A stretch of 58,233 nt of DNA from Salinicola lusitanus (GTDB lineage: Bacteria; Pseudomonadota; Gammaproteobacteria; Pseudomonadales; Halomonadaceae): NCBI RefSeq assembly GCF_003206045.1, contig NZ_PZJM01000006.1, forward strand, positions 1 to 58,233, in the 5' to 3' direction. This document shows, piece after piece, positions 43,381 to 54,393 of this stretch. The first letter of the stretch is position 1. Each line of letters begins with the position of its first letter. The notes beneath the pieces were generated by a model. The model saw nothing but the letters and a program-made list of their open reading frames with translations, had not been told where the DNA came from and made no database searches. Both the position numbers and the translations under genes were made by a program.

Positions 43381-44472
43381 TCAGCCGCTGGCGATGCGCG
43401 CCTCACGCTTGTGCCGCTGCTCCTCCAGTGCCCAGCGCACGTGCTCGCGTACCAGGTCGGAGGGGTAGGCCAGACGAGCTCGCAGGGCGTGCTCGACGCG
43501 CTCGCTCCAGGGCGCATTGCCCAGGCCGACGGCCAGGTTGCGCAGCCAGCGCGGGTAACCGATGCGCCGGATCGGACTGCCTTCGGTGCGCTTGAGGAAT
43601 TCGCTCTCGCTCCAGGCGAACAGGTCGATCAGTTCCGCGCGGTCGAGATCGTGGCGCGGGGCGAAATCCGGCTCGGCGCTGACGCGGGTGAAGCGGGTGA
43701 AAGGACAGAACAGCTGGCAGTCGTCGCAACCGTAGACGCGGTTGCCCATGGCACGGCGAAATTCGAGCGGAATGCTGCCGTGGAGCTCGATGGTCAGGTA
43801 GGAGATGCAGCGCCGCGCATCGATCACCTTGTCGTCGATGATCGCCCCGGTCGGGCAGGCGGTCTGGCAACTGTTGCAGGAGCCGCAGTGCTCGCGCTCG
43901 AACGGCGGGTCCACCGGCAGCGGCAGGTCGGTGTAGAGCTCCCCGAGGAAGAACAGCGAGCCGGCCTGGGGATTCAACAGCATGGCGTTCTTGCCGAACC
44001 AGCCCAGGCCGGCCTTCTGGGCCAGGGCGCGCTCCATGACCGGGGCGGAGTCGACGAAGGCGCGATAGCCGATCCGGCCGACCTCCTGCTCGATCCTGCG
44101 CGCCAGCTGGTCGAGACGCTTGCGGATCAGTTTGTGATAGTCGCGCCCCAGGGCATAGCGTGAAACGTACGCCTTGTGCGGTTGTCCCAGTACCCGGGTG
44201 GTCTCGACCTCGGGCGGCAGATAATCCAGGCGCGCGCTGATCACGCGCAGCGTTCCGGGAACCAGCTCCTCGGGCCGTGTTCGCTTGGTCCCGTGCTTGG
44301 CCATGTAGTCCATCTCGCCATGGTGTCCGGCCTCCAGCCAGCGCTGCAGATAGCGCTCATGGGTCTGTAGATCGGTATCGGTGATACCGATCGCCTGGAA
44401 GCCGAGTTCTCGTCCCCACTGCTTGACGCGTGAGGCGAGATCGTTGAAATCGACGCTGGATGGCTGTGACAT
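43381..44472 (-). CDS. queG: Epoxyqueuosine reductase QueG
   Basis: Cobalamin-dependent enzyme that reduces epoxyqueuosine to queuosine in tRNA. The 363-residue protein has the catalytic aspartate D141 in VDSAPVMERA and two 4Fe-4S clusters: C196, C199, C202, C206 in CGSCNSCQTACPTGAI and C249, C252, C256 in CDDCQLFCPF with C222. The C-terminal HEAT-like helices are present. It is transcribed divergently from nnr. ATG at 44472 (MSQPSS) chosen; 5 codons upstream another start exists without better support. Confidence 0.95.
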   Translation of the reverse strand: MSQPSSVDFNDLASRVKQWGRELGFQAIGITDTDLQTHERYLQRWLEAGHHGEMDYMAKHGTKRTRPEELVPGTLRVISARLDYLPPEVETTRVLGQPHKAYVSRYALGRDYHKLIRKRLDQLARRIEQEVGRIGYRAFVDSAPVMERALAQKAGLGWFGKNAMLLNPQAGSLFFLGELYTDLPLPVDPPFEREHCGSCNSCQTACPTGAIIDDKVIDARRCISYLTIELHGSIPLEFRRAMGNRVYGCDDCQLFCPFTRFTRVSAEPDFAPRHDLDRAELIDLFAWSESEFLKRTEGSPIRRIGYPRWLRNLAVGLGNAPWSERVEHALRARLAYPSDLVREHVRWALEEQRHKREARIASG

Positions 44473-44639
44473 AGCGCAGGAGTGCACGCAGAGGTGGGAG
44501 TGTCGGGTGCGCTACCCTACACCACCAGCACCAGCCGGTCGAACGTCCGCCGGATGCCGGTCACGGCGTTTGGCGGCGTCGTTCATCGATAGCCACACCA
44601 GGATTGTTCGCCATCTTTCGGAACACGACAGGAGCCTCC

Positions 44640-46157
44640 ATGTCCGCCTCCTCTTCTCAGCGCCCGCTCTATCTCGCCGGTCAGGTCCGTGAACTGGATC
44701 GCCGCACCATCGAGGCCGAGGGCGAGGGCTTCGCCTTGATGCGGCGCGCCGGCGAATCGACCTACGAGGCGTTATGTGCCCGGTGGCCGGGTATCCGTCG
44801 CCTCTGTGTGCTCTGCGGCGGAGGCAACAATGGGGGCGATGGCTATATGGTCGCCGCGCTGGCTGCCGCCGATGGTGTAGCGGTCGAACTGGTGGCGCTG
44901 AAGCCGGTGGCCGAGCTCGAGGGCGATGCGCGGCGAGCCGCCGAGTTGGCGGCGGAAGCGGGCGTCGTGCCGGTGGCGTGGAATGACGAGCTGACGCTGG
45001 ACGGGGAGCTGATGGTCGACGCGATGCTGGGGACCGGTGCCCAAGGCGCACCGCGCGCGCCTTATGCCGCGGCGATCGCCGAGGTCAATGCCAGCGGCTG
45101 CCCGGTGATGGCACTGGATGTACCGTCGGGAGTCGATGTCGATACCGGTCACGTCGAGACGGAAGCGGTGGTGGCGACGCTGACGGTCACCTTCATCGGC
45201 GACAAGCTGGGACTGCACACCGGCGCGGCGCTGGACGTGGTCGGCGATGTGATCTGCGCCTCGCTGGGCGTCGATCCCCAGTCACATGGCGATATCACAC
45301 CGGTCGCCTGGCTGCAGACGCGTGAGGATCTGGCCCGGGCCCTGCCACCGCGGAAGCCCAGCGGCCACAAGGGGAATTACGGCCACGTACTGGTCGTGGC
45401 CGGCGCACCGGGAATGGGCGGGGCGGCGCTGATGACCAGCGAGATGGCGGCACGCGTCGGTGCCGGCAAGGTCAGTCTGGCCACCGACGCCGCTCATGTC
45501 TCGGCCAGCCTGACCCGGTTCCCCGAGATCATGGCGCGAGGCGTGCGTGGCGCGCCGGATCTGGCCACGATGATCGACTCCGCCGACACGGTGGCCATCG
45601 GTCCGGGCATCGGTAGCGGTGCCTGGGGGCAGGCGGCACTTCAGAGCGTGCTCGACGCCGACAAGCCCTGCGTGGTCGACGCCGATGCGCTCAACCTGCT
45701 GGCTCGGGAGGAGAGCGGCGGCCACTGCGACGACTGGGTGCTGACGCCGCATCCCGGGGAGGCAGGACGACTGCTGGGAATGTCCACCGCCGAGGTGGAG
45801 CGGGATCGGCCGGCAGCCGTGATCGCCCTGCAACGGCGCTGGGGTGGCACGATCGTGCTCAAGGGCGCGGGTACGCTGGTCTACGACGGCGAGCGGCTCA
45901 CGCTCTGTCCGTTCGGCAATCCCGGCATGGCCAGCGGCGGGATGGGCGATGCGCTGACCGGCATCATCGCCGGGCTGGCCGGCCAGCTCGGATCGCTCGA
46001 GGAGGCTGCACGGATCGGCGTGCTGGTCCATGCCCTCGCGGCGGACGCGGCGGCGCTGGATGCCGGCGAGCGTGGTTTGCTGGCGACTGATCTGGCATCC
46101 TATGCGCGAACTTTGGTCAACCCTCAACCTGTCTCGAGTCATGCCGATCACGCTTAA
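44640..46157 (+). CDS. nnr: Bifunctional NAD(P)H-hydrate epimerase/dehydratase (Nnr, YjeF)
   Basis: Repairs hydrated NADH and NADPH. Residues 1-220 are the epimerase domain with CGGGNNGGDGYMVA and a VPSGVDVDTG segment. Residues 230-500 are the ADP- or ATP-dependent dehydratase, with GHKGNYGHVLVVAG, the CVVDADALNLLA segment and GGMGDALTGIIAGL. Total 505 residues. ATG 44640 follows GGAGCC. The last 17 bp overlap the start of tsaE. Confidence 0.95.
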   Translation: MSASSSQRPLYLAGQVRELDRRTIEAEGEGFALMRRAGESTYEALCARWPGIRRLCVLCGGGNNGGDGYMVAALAAADGVAVELVALKPVAELEGDARRAAELAAEAGVVPVAWNDELTLDGELMVDAMLGTGAQGAPRAPYAAAIAEVNASGCPVMALDVPSGVDVDTGHVETEAVVATLTVTFIGDKLGLHTGAALDVVGDVICASLGVDPQSHGDITPVAWLQTREDLARALPPRKPSGHKGNYGHVLVVAGAPGMGGAALMTSEMAARVGAGKVSLATDAAHVSASLTRFPEIMARGVRGAPDLATMIDSADTVAIGPGIGSGAWGQAALQSVLDADKPCVVDADALNLLAREESGGHCDDWVLTPHPGEAGRLLGMSTAEVERDRPAAVIALQRRWGGTIVLKGAGTLVYDGERLTLCPFGNPGMASGGMGDALTGIIAGLAGQLGSLEEAARIGVLVHALAADAAALDAGERGLLATDLASYARTLVNPQPVSSHADHA

Positions 46158-46623
46158 CGACGAAGCCGCCCAGGTGGCCTTTGGTGAAACGCTGGGCCGG
46201 GCCCTGGCCGGTCGTGGTCAGGTTCATCTGATCGGTGAGCTTGGCGCCGGCAAGACCACGCTGGCGCGGGGCATACTCCGGGCCTATGGCCATGGGGGTG
46301 CGGTCAAGAGTCCGACCTATACGCTCGTCGAGCCCTACGAGACCGCGTCGGCCCGAATCTTTCATTTCGACCTCTATCGCCTCGGTGACCCCGAAGAGCT
46401 GGAGTTCATGGGCGCTCGCGACATGCTGGGCAGCGACGCACTGTGCCTGATCGAGTGGCCGAGCCGTGGCGCGGGCTGGTTGCCGGCCCCGGATCTGGAG
46501 ATTCATCTGCAACTGGTCTCCGGTGGTGGCCGGCGGGTGTCGGGAACTGCTTACAGTCAACAGGGAAGAGCCGTCTTGGCGGCAATGCCGGCGAGCTTGA
46601 GTCACAAGGAAGATGAATGCTGA
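46141..46623 (+). CDS. tsaE: tRNA threonylcarbamoyladenosine biosynthesis ATPase TsaE
   Basis: ATPase partner of the TsaB-TsaD complex that makes t6A37 in ANN-decoding tRNAs. 160 residues with Walker A GELGAGKTTLARG, SPTYTLVEPYE and FHFDLYRL, and IEWPSRG near the C-terminus. Start at 46141 inside the end of nnr. Its stop overlaps the amiB start region (ATG at 46617), so the row nnr-tsaE-amiB is translationally coupled. Confidence 0.95.
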   Translation: MPITLNDEAAQVAFGETLGRALAGRGQVHLIGELGAGKTTLARGILRAYGHGGAVKSPTYTLVEPYETASARIFHFDLYRLGDPEELEFMGARDMLGSDALCLIEWPSRGAGWLPAPDLEIHLQLVSGGGRRVSGTAYSQQGRAVLAAMPASLSHKEDEC

Positions 46624-48245
46624 AAGACGCTCGAGAGATGTCGGCCGCGGTCGTGACCGTCCGTCGCGAGGTCCCGTCACGAATCGCCGGTGGGATCGGG
46701 TATGCGCTACTGCTACTGGTGTGGATCTGCTCGCTGGCCATGTCAGTGAGGTTGGCCGGGTCGGCCATGAACCGTTTCGTCGGAAGCCGGATAGATCGTC
46801 TCGGGAGGTATGGGCGGGCAGCGGTGACGGCGCTGGTGTCTCTCTGCTGCCTGGGCACGGCCGTGCAGGCGCAGGCGGTGGAAGTCCACAACATGCGGCT
46901 GTGGTCGGCGCCCGATCACGTCAGACTGGTATTCGACATGTCGGGGCCGGTCAACGCTAACGTCTTCACGCTCGACGGCCCGGACCGTGTCGTGATCGAT
47001 CTCGACAGCACCGACCTGGATTTCGATGTCGACAAGCTGGATCTGGACGACAGCGCCATCTCCAAGGTGCGCACCGGTGTACGCGAGAGCGGTGGGCTGC
47101 GGGTCGTGCTCGACGTCAATCGGGCCGTGGTACCCAAGAGTTTCACGCTGCCGCCCAACGAGCAGTACAGCGCTCGGCTGGTGGTCGACCTCGACTATCC
47201 CGGCGCCAGCGCGGTCAAGAATCCCATCGATCCGATCGAGGCGATGATCCGGGATCAGGAGATCGCCGCGCAGCGGGCGCAGAAGGAGGCCGTGGCCGAG
47301 GGCAATCCGGAGCAGGCCGAAGTGGTGGCATCCGCCGTCGAGGCCCAGCCCCATCCCAAGCGGGACATCATCATCGCCGTGGACCCCGGTCATGGCGGCG
47401 AGGACCCCGGTGCGATCGGTCCCCACGGTACCCGGGAGAAAGACGTCGTGCTGGATATCGCACGCAAGCTCAAGCAGCGCTTCGATCAGACGCCGGGATT
47501 CAAGGCCTTTCTGACCCGAGATGGCGACTACTACATCGGCCTGCGCCAGCGCACCCTGATCGCGCGCCAGCAGAAAGCCGATTTCTTCGTCTCGGTGCAC
47601 GCCGATGCGGTGCGCAGCAGCCAGCCATCCGGCAGCTCGGTCTATGCGCTTTCTCAAGGGGGGGCGACCTCGGAGACCGCACGGTGGCTGGCGGCAAGCG
47701 AGAACCAGTCGGATCTGATCGGCGGTGTCGATGGCAACTTGAGCCTGGACGACAAGGACGAGGTATTGCGCGGCGTGCTGCTCGATCTGACCATGACCGC
47801 GACGATGAACGACTCGCTGGCGACCGGCGGGCAGGTGATCGACCAGCTCGGGCGAATCAACAAGCTGCACAAGTCGAGTGTCGAGCAGGCCGGTTTCGTG
47901 GTGCTGAAGTCACCCGACATTCCGTCGCTGCTGGTGGAAACCGGGTTCATCTCGAACCCGCGCGAGGAGGCCCAGCTCAAGTCCTCCGCGCACCAGGCCA
48001 AGCTGGCCCAGGCGATCTACGACGGGATCGTGGCCCACTTCCGCCAGCATCCGCCGCCCTCGAGTCTGCTGGCGTGGCAGCGGGATCAGGGGCGTGGCGG
48101 TGCCAGCAATGAATACCGCGTCCAGCGAGGCGACTCCTTGTCCCAGGTGGCAGCGAGCCACAACATCAGCATGAAGGCGCTGAAGCAGGCCAATGGACTG
48201 GACAGCGATATCCTGCGGGTAGGGCAGGTGTTGACCATTCCATGA
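46617..48245 (+). CDS. amiB: N-acetylmuramoyl-L-alanine amidase with AMIN and LysM domains (AmiB)
   Basis: Periplasmic amidase that splits septal peptidoglycan for daughter-cell separation. Domains: an AMIN domain at about 85-170 ([23 protein letters not shown]), Amidase_3 at about 245-465 with zinc ligands in [17 protein letters not shown] and VETGFISN, and one C-terminal LysM at about 498-541 ([13 protein letters not shown]). The start at 46617 has AAGGAAG but gives two hydrophobic segments (28-46 and about 67-83). An ATG at 46767 would leave a normal signal peptide ending AQA. The true start is therefore uncertain. Confidence 0.92.
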   Translation: MLKDAREMSAAVVTVRREVPSRIAGGIGYALLLLVWICSLAMSVRLAGSAMNRFVGSRIDRLGRYGRAAVTALVSLCCLGTAVQAQAVEVHNMRLWSAPDHVRLVFDMSGPVNANVFTLDGPDRVVIDLDSTDLDFDVDKLDLDDSAISKVRTGVRESGGLRVVLDVNRAVVPKSFTLPPNEQYSARLVVDLDYPGASAVKNPIDPIEAMIRDQEIAAQRAQKEAVAEGNPEQAEVVASAVEAQPHPKRDIIIAVDPGHGGEDPGAIGPHGTREKDVVLDIARKLKQRFDQTPGFKAFLTRDGDYYIGLRQRTLIARQQKADFFVSVHADAVRSSQPSGSSVYALSQGGATSETARWLAASENQSDLIGGVDGNLSLDDKDEVLRGVLLDLTMTATMNDSLATGGQVIDQLGRINKLHKSSVEQAGFVVLKSPDIPSLLVETGFISNPREEAQLKSSAHQAKLAQAIYDGIVAHFRQHPPPSSLLAWQRDQGRGGASNEYRVQRGDSLSQVAASHNISMKALKQANGLDSDILRVGQVLTIP

Positions 48246-48282
48246 TGAGGGCAATCGAAGCGAAAGCCGCAGGAGACCGTCG

Positions 48283-50265
48283 ATGAGCGAGTCGTCACGC
48301 ATCCGCATACTCGACCCCCGCCTGGCCAACCAGATCGCCGCGGGGGAGGTCGTCGAGCGTCCGGCGTCGGTGGTCAAGGAGATCGTCGAGAACGCCATCG
48401 ATGCCGGCAGCCAGCGCATCGAGGTGGAGCTCGAGGCGGGCGGTTCCCGGCTGATCCGGGTGCGCGACGATGGCATCGGCATCGGCGAGGAGGATCTGCC
48501 GCTGGCGCTGTCCCGCCACGCGACCAGCAAGATCGCCTCGCTCGAGGATCTCGAGGACGTCTCCAGCCTGGGGTTTCGTGGCGAGGCGCTGGCCTCGATC
48601 AGCTCGGTCTCGCGGCTGGAACTGATTTCCAACGCCGCCGACGACCCCGCCGGAGGCTGGCGGGTGGTCGCCGAGGGGCGCCAGATGGAGCCCCGGGTCA
48701 CCCCCGCGCCCCACCCGAGGGGTACCTCGGTGCTGGTGCGCGACCTGTTCTTCAACACGCCCGCGCGGCGCAAGTTCCTGCGTACCGAGAAGACCGAGTT
48801 CGGCCACGTCGAGGAGGCGTTCCGGCGGCTGGCGTTGTCCCGTTTCGATATTGCCTGGGTGCTGCGGCACAACCAGAAGGTGGTGCATCAGCTGCCCGCC
48901 GTGGCGTCGGATCAGGCCGGGCGCGAGCGCCGAATCGGCTCCCTGCTGAGCAGACGTTTCCTCGATGAAGCGCTTCACGTCGACCTGGAAGCCACAGGGC
49001 TGCGCCTGTGGGGCTGGGTCGGCCAGCCGACCCATTCGCGGGCCCAGGCCGATCAGCAGTATTTCTTCGTCAACGGCCGCATCGTCCGGGACCGGCTGGT
49101 CGCCCATGCCATTCGTCAGGCCTATCGCGACGTGATGTTTCACGGCCGACACCCGGTGTTCGTACTCTACCTGGAGCTCGATCCGCGGGTGGTGGACGTC
49201 AATGTCCATCCGACCAAGCACGAGGTGCGCTTCCGCGACGGGCGCCTGGTCCACGATTTCCTGTTCTCGAGCCTGCACCGCGCGCTGGCCTCGGTGAAGC
49301 CCAGTGATGCGGTGGCGGAAAGCGGTGAGGAGGGCGCGCACGAGTCTGCCGCCGACATGACGGTCGCCACGGCCTCGCCACGGCCGGGCAATCCGGCACA
49401 CCCGTTGGCCGGGGACGACTCCCCGGACTGGCAGCAACAGCGGATGGCGCTGGCCGGGCAGCACTCGCCGGGGGCACAAGTGGGGCAGAGCCGGCCCGGG
49501 ACGCAGCGCATTCGCGAATTCATGGCCGGTTATCACGCGCTGCATCCGGATCATGAATCGACGCTTCTCACGCCGCGGGAAGCAGGCGCTGGCGCGCCCG
49601 GCGGCGAAGCGGCCAGCGTCGCCCAGGACGAGCGCTCGCCGGCAGCGGTGACCACCCTGCCGGCGACGGACGACACCCAGGCACCGCCGCTGGGGTACGC
49701 AGTGGCGCAGTTGCATGGCGTCTATATCCTGGCGCAGACCGAGCGCGGCATGGTGATCGTCGACATGCATGCCGCCCACGAACGGATCGTCTACGAGCGC
49801 ATGAAGCAGCAGATTCACGCGGGCGCGCTCGATGCCCAGCCGCTACTGGTGCCGGTCTCCATGGCGGTCAGCGCGGGTGAGGCAGAAGTGGCGGAACAGG
49901 AGCGCGAAGCGTTCGCCCGGCTGGGGGTCGTGCTCGATGCTGCCGGTCCGGAGACACTGCTGATCCGCCAGGTTCCCGCACTGCTGGCCGACGCGGACAT
50001 CGAGCCGCTGGTGCGGGACATGCTCGGCGATCTCGAAAAGTTTGGCCGCTCCGACCGTCTCGAGACCCGCATCAACGAGCTGCTCAGCACCATGGCCTGC
50101 CACGGCAGCGTGCGCGCCAACCGGCTGCTGACCCTGCCGGAGATGAACGCGCTGCTGCGGGACATGGAGCGAACCGAGCGCAGCGGGCAGTGCAATCACG
50201 GTCGACCCACCTGGACCGAGATGTCGATGGCGCAGCTCGACAAGCTGTTTCTTCGGGGGCAGTGA
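48283..50265 (+). CDS. mutL: DNA mismatch repair protein MutL
   Basis: 660 residues. The GHKL ATPase N-terminus has [26 protein letters not shown] and [14 protein letters not shown] variable linker of about 340-460 leads to the C-terminal dimerisation domain. There [12 protein letters not shown] near residue 494 fits the DxHA(x2)E(x4)E metal-binding endonuclease motif, as in Pseudomonas MutL and unlike E. coli. This suggests MutH-independent nicking. Followed 4 bp later by miaA. Confidence 0.96.
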   Translation: MSESSRIRILDPRLANQIAAGEVVERPASVVKEIVENAIDAGSQRIEVELEAGGSRLIRVRDDGIGIGEEDLPLALSRHATSKIASLEDLEDVSSLGFRGEALASISSVSRLELISNAADDPAGGWRVVAEGRQMEPRVTPAPHPRGTSVLVRDLFFNTPARRKFLRTEKTEFGHVEEAFRRLALSRFDIAWVLRHNQKVVHQLPAVASDQAGRERRIGSLLSRRFLDEALHVDLEATGLRLWGWVGQPTHSRAQADQQYFFVNGRIVRDRLVAHAIRQAYRDVMFHGRHPVFVLYLELDPRVVDVNVHPTKHEVRFRDGRLVHDFLFSSLHRALASVKPSDAVAESGEEGAHESAADMTVATASPRPGNPAHPLAGDDSPDWQQQRMALAGQHSPGAQVGQSRPGTQRIREFMAGYHALHPDHESTLLTPREAGAGAPGGEAASVAQDERSPAAVTTLPATDDTQAPPLGYAVAQLHGVYILAQTERGMVIVDMHAAHERIVYERMKQQIHAGALDAQPLLVPVSMAVSAGEAEVAEQEREAFARLGVVLDAAGPETLLIRQVPALLADADIEPLVRDMLGDLEKFGRSDRLETRINELLSTMACHGSVRANRLLTLPEMNALLRDMERTERSGQCNHGRPTWTEMSMAQLDKLFLRGQ

Positions 50266-50269
50266 CCGC

Positions 50270-51250
50270 GTGAACGACGCCTCGTCCGCTTTGCCATCGT
50301 CGGAGCATTCGCGCCGGGACGACCGACCGCTGGCGATTCTGCTGCTCGGCCCGACCGCCTCGGGCAAGACCGACAGCGCTATCGCGCTGCACGAGCGGCT
50401 GGGGGCCGAACTGATCAGCGTCGACTCCGCCATGGTCTACCGGGGCATGGATATCGGGACGGCCAAGCCGTCTCCGGCCGAGCTGGCGCGGGCGCCGCAC
50501 CGGCTGATCGACATTCGCGATCCGGCGGAGATCTACACCGCCGCTGATTTTCGCCGCGACGCCCTGATCGAGATGGAGAAGATCAGCGCCTGCGGCAAAA
50601 TGCCGCTGCTGGTGGGCGGGACCATGATGTACGCCAAGCGTCTCGTCGAGGGGGTGGCCGCCATGCCCGCCGCCGACCCGCAGCTGCGCGAGCGACTTCG
50701 TCGGCGCGGCGAGCGCGAGGGCTTCGAGACGCTCCACGCGGAACTTGCGCAAGTCGATCCCCAGGCCGCCGAGGCGATCCATCCGCGCAACCGGCAACGC
50801 CTGATCCGGGCGCTCGAGGTGTTTCGGCTCAGTGGCGTGACGCTCTCCGAGCACTGGCGGCGCCAGCAGCCGGAAAACTTTCCCTGGCGACTGTTGTCCA
50901 TAGCTCTCGCGCCTGCCGAGCGCAGCGTGCTGCACGAACGCATCGCGCGGCGTTTCGATGCCATGCTCGCTGGTGGATTCGTCGCGGAAGTGGCTACATT
51001 GAAACAGCGGGGCGATCTCCACGCGGATCTGCCATCGATGCGCAGCGTCGGCTACAGGCAGGCTTGGGAGCATCTCGAAGGTGCCTATGATCGCGACGCA
51101 CTGCGTGAGCGTGGCATCGCCGCCACGCGTCAACTGGCCAAGCGTCAGTTGACCTGGTTGCGGCGCTGGCCCGATCTGCACTGGGTCGACAGCTGCGCAC
51201 CGGACGTCGATGGGAAGATTGCGAAAATCGTGCGTGAGCACGGCAGTTAG
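50270..51250 (+). CDS. miaA: tRNA dimethylallyltransferase MiaA
   Basis: Adds the dimethylallyl group to A37 of tRNAs that read UNN codons. 326 residues, Walker A GPTASGKT at 27-34, the conserved [18 protein letters not shown] and the C-terminal [13 protein letters not shown]. The start is a GTG at 50270, 4 bp after the mutL stop. The miaA-hfq linkage is the classical one. Confidence 0.96.
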   Translation: MNDASSALPSSEHSRRDDRPLAILLLGPTASGKTDSAIALHERLGAELISVDSAMVYRGMDIGTAKPSPAELARAPHRLIDIRDPAEIYTAADFRRDALIEMEKISACGKMPLLVGGTMMYAKRLVEGVAAMPAADPQLRERLRRRGEREGFETLHAELAQVDPQAAEAIHPRNRQRLIRALEVFRLSGVTLSEHWRRQQPENFPWRLLSIALAPAERSVLHERIARRFDAMLAGGFVAEVATLKQRGDLHADLPSMRSVGYRQAWEHLEGAYDRDALRERGIAATRQLAKRQLTWLRRWPDLHWVDSCAPDVDGKIAKIVREHGS

Positions 51251-51377
51251 CGTAAAATGGCGGGCTTCGTCCAGACCTATACTTGCGGCAAGCGATGCCG
51301 CCGGTGTGATGCCGAGTCAGAACGAATCGCCGCCCAACTAAAACAGCACTATTCATAACAGCATTAGGGAGAGCAAC

Positions 51378-51629
51378 ATGTCCAAAGGACAGTCCCTTCA
51401 GGATCCGTACCTGAATATTCTGCGCAAGGAGCGCATCCCGGTTTCCATTTTTCTGGTCAACGGCATCAAGTTGCAGGGTCAGATCGAGTCCTTCGATCAA
51501 TTCGTCATCCTGCTGCGCAACACCGTCAGTCAGATGGTCTACAAGCATGCCATTTCGACGGTCGTGCCGTCCCGTAACGTCCGGTTGCCGCCGCAGGATC
51601 CCAACGCAGCACCCGGACTCGATAGCTAA
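51378..51629 (+). CDS. hfq: RNA chaperone Hfq
   Basis: Hexameric Sm-like protein that pairs small RNAs with mRNAs. 83 residues, with Sm1 ([20 protein letters not shown]) and Sm2 (YKHAIST), and the QDPYLN proximal-face residues. The C-terminal tail is short compared with the 102-residue E. coli protein, as in pseudomonads. AGGGAGAG precedes the ATG. The 127-bp gap after miaA probably holds an own promoter, though no single clear one was picked. Confidence 0.97.
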   Translation: MSKGQSLQDPYLNILRKERIPVSIFLVNGIKLQGQIESFDQFVILLRNTVSQMVYKHAISTVVPSRNVRLPPQDPNAAPGLDS

Positions 51630-51643
51630 TCGAGAGGTTGTGA

Positions 51644-52966
51644 TTGTTTTTCGAACGTCCCGACGCCGGCGAAACGGCGATTCTGGTCCATGTGGACTTT
51701 CAGGACGAGCAGGAGCGCGAAGATCCGGGTGAACTCCTGGAACTGGTGCGCTCCGCCGGGGCGGAGTCGGCTACCCTGATTCAGGGCAGTCGGCGCCGCC
51801 CCGATCCTCGTTCCTTCATCGGCAGTGGCAAACTCGACGAGGTCAAGACCGCGCTCGAGGCCCATCATGCCGAACTGGTCATTTTCAATCATGCCCTGTC
51901 TCCCTCCCAGCAGCGTAACCTCGAGCGTACGCTCCAGTGTCGCGTGCTCGACAGAACGGGCCTGATTCTCGATATCTTCGCGCAGCGCGCGCGAACCCAC
52001 GAAGGCAAGCTCCAGGTCGAGCTGGCCCAGCTCGAATACATGTCCACGCGCCTGGTGAGAGGGTGGACGCACCTGGAGCGGCAGAAGGGCGGTATCGGTC
52101 TGCGCGGGCCCGGCGAGACCCAGCTCGAGACCGACCGTCGCCTGCTGCGTGGCCGGATCAAGTCGATCCACAAGCGCCTCGACAAGGTACGCAAGCAGCG
52201 CGATCAGAACCGCCGTGCCAGAGCGCGGGCGGAGGTGCCCAGCGTGTCGCTGGTGGGTTACACCAACGCTGGCAAATCGACCCTGTTCAACTCGATCACC
52301 GCCTCCGAGGTGTACGCCGCCGATCAGCTGTTCGCCACGCTCGATCCGACTCTGCGCCGGCTCGACGTGCCGGATGTCGGCGACGTGGTGCTGGCGGATA
52401 CGGTCGGGTTCATCCGGCACCTGCCGCACAAGCTGGTCGAGGCGTTCCAGGCCACGCTGCAGGAGGCCACGGAGGCGAGCCTGATCGTCCACGTGATCGA
52501 CGCCGCCGACCCGGACCGCGAGCTCAACGTCGCCCAGGTCGACAGCGTGCTGTCGGAGATCGACGCCGATGAAGTACCCCGTCTGCTGGTGATGAACAAG
52601 ATCGACCTGCTGGGAACGTCGCCGCGCATCGAGCGCGACGAGCATGGATTCCCCCAGGTCGTATGGCTCTCCGCCCGCGACGGCGAGGGGCTCGAGCTGC
52701 TGCGCGAGGCGCTCGGCGAGTGGCTGGCCGAGGATATCCTGGATATCCGCTTGACGCTGACACCCGAGCAGGGTCGACTACGAGCGGCGCTGCACGACTT
52801 GCAGGCGGTGCAGAACGAAGCGTTCGACGAACAGGGACATTCGAATCTGGAGATTCGCTTGCCCCGGCGGGAGTTTATGCAGATGATGGCTCGCTTGGGC
52901 GAACGCGCCGACGACTATTTACCCACCTCGGAAAAGACACCGGTTGCCGATTGGCAACGGGTTTGA
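51644..52966 (+). CDS. hflX: GTPase HflX
   Basis: Ribosome-splitting GTPase active under stress. 440 residues: N-terminal HflX domain with the glycine-rich RGPGETQLETDRR, then the G domain with GYTNAGKST at about 205-213, DTVGFIRHLPH and NKID. It starts with TTG at 51644 after GAGAGG, which matches the family N-terminus FFERPDAGE. Placed between hfq and hflK as in most gammaproteobacteria. Confidence 0.95.
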   Translation: MFFERPDAGETAILVHVDFQDEQEREDPGELLELVRSAGAESATLIQGSRRRPDPRSFIGSGKLDEVKTALEAHHAELVIFNHALSPSQQRNLERTLQCRVLDRTGLILDIFAQRARTHEGKLQVELAQLEYMSTRLVRGWTHLERQKGGIGLRGPGETQLETDRRLLRGRIKSIHKRLDKVRKQRDQNRRARARAEVPSVSLVGYTNAGKSTLFNSITASEVYAADQLFATLDPTLRRLDVPDVGDVVLADTVGFIRHLPHKLVEAFQATLQEATEASLIVHVIDAADPDRELNVAQVDSVLSEIDADEVPRLLVMNKIDLLGTSPRIERDEHGFPQVVWLSARDGEGLELLREALGEWLAEDILDIRLTLTPEQGRLRAALHDLQAVQNEAFDEQGHSNLEIRLPRREFMQMMARLGERADDYLPTSEKTPVADWQRV

Positions 52967-53160
52967 GGTGACAAAAACGACGCAGGGGAGCTTCGTGGTC
53001 CGGGAACCGGACCCGAACGATGCAGGGTAACGAGGGTTCGATCTCGGTTCGAACAAACCCTTTGCACGCGAGTGCAACGCCACGGCGGCTCACGCTCCCG
53101 ATGCCATGCGTAATGCTTCGGCCTGACGCAACGCTTTGATCGCATCATTGGAGACTAGGT

Positions 53161-54393
53161 ATGGCTTGGAATGAGCCTGGTGGTGGCAACAACCAGCAGG
53201 ACCCCTGGGGCGGCGGAGGGGGCCGGCGTCCGGGTGGTAATGGTGGCAACAACGGTGGCGGCAATCAGGGGCCGCCGGACCTCGATGAAGCGCTGAAGAA
53301 ATTTCAGGACAAGATCAATCGTCTGCTGGGCGGGCGCGGCAAGCGTTCGGGCTCCGGGGGCGGGGATAGCGCTGGCGGCGGTGGCGGCAAGCGCAACCCG
53401 TTCGTGCTGCCGATCCTGGTGCTGATCGTTGCGGCCGTGATCTGGGCCGGTTCGGGTTTCCACCTGATCGACCAGTCCGAGCGCGGCGTGGTGTTCCGTC
53501 TCGGCAAGTACACCGACACCTTGAATCCCGGCCTGCACTGGAATCCGCCGATCATCGATCGGGTGGACAACGTCAACGTGACCAGCATTCGCTCCGCCAC
53601 GCAGACGGACTCGATGCTGACCAGCGACGAGAATATCGTTCGCGTCAGCGTGTCGACCCAGTATGTGGTGAGCGATGCGCATGCCTTCCTGGTCAACGTC
53701 AACGAGCCGGAAATGACGCTGCAGAACGCGATGGACTCTGCCCTGCGCCAGGAAGTGGGCAACATGCATCTGCAGGAGATTCTCACCACTGGCCGGGATC
53801 GGCTGGGGCAGCGCATCTTCGATCGCCTGACCGCCTACATGGACGCCTACGGCACTGGCCTGCGCCTGCAGACGGTCAACGTCGAATCGACGGCGCCACC
53901 GGACCAGGTCCAGAATGCCTTCGACGACGTCATCCGCGCCCGCGAGGAGCGTCAACGCTCGATCAACCAGGCCAATGCCTACAGCCAGGCCGTCGTGCTC
54001 GAGGCCAAGGGTCAGAAACAGCGGCTGGTCGAGGAGGCCAACGGCTACAAGGCGGCCATCGTGTCGGATGCCACCGGCCAGACCAATCGCTTCAACTCGC
54101 TGCTGGGCGAATACCGCCAGGCACCGGACGTGACCCGGCAACGCCTCTATCTGGAAACCATCAGCCAGGTGCTGAGCAATACGCCGAAGGCGCTCGTCGA
54201 CCTGGGTGACAGCAATGCCGTGACGGTACTGCCGCTCAACCAGATGCAGGCGGGTGGCAATGCCAGTGGCAAAAGCGGTTCATCGTCGATGAGCATGCAG
54301 CAGCTCGAACAGATATCACGCCAGGTAGTCGATCACATGAACAGTGGCTCGCAGCAGCCGACGCGTAGTTCCAGCCTGCGGGAGGGTCGCTAA
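53161..54393 (+). CDS. hflK: Membrane protease modulator HflK
   Basis: Forms a large periplasmic ring with HflC that encloses and restrains the FtsH protease. 410 residues: a glycine/asparagine-rich cytoplasmic N-terminus (1-78), one membrane helix at about 81-98, then a prohibitin/SPFH domain and a coiled coil of about 260-320. ATG 53161. The stop TAA shares its last base with the hflC ATG. A 194-bp gap without recognised features precedes it. Confidence 0.95.
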   Translation: MAWNEPGGGNNQQDPWGGGGGRRPGGNGGNNGGGNQGPPDLDEALKKFQDKINRLLGGRGKRSGSGGGDSAGGGGGKRNPFVLPILVLIVAAVIWAGSGFHLIDQSERGVVFRLGKYTDTLNPGLHWNPPIIDRVDNVNVTSIRSATQTDSMLTSDENIVRVSVSTQYVVSDAHAFLVNVNEPEMTLQNAMDSALRQEVGNMHLQEILTTGRDRLGQRIFDRLTAYMDAYGTGLRLQTVNVESTAPPDQVQNAFDDVIRAREERQRSINQANAYSQAVVLEAKGQKQRLVEEANGYKAAIVSDATGQTNRFNSLLGEYRQAPDVTRQRLYLETISQVLSNTPKALVDLGDSNAVTVLPLNQMQAGGNASGKSGSSSMSMQQLEQISRQVVDHMNSGSQQPTRSSSLREGR

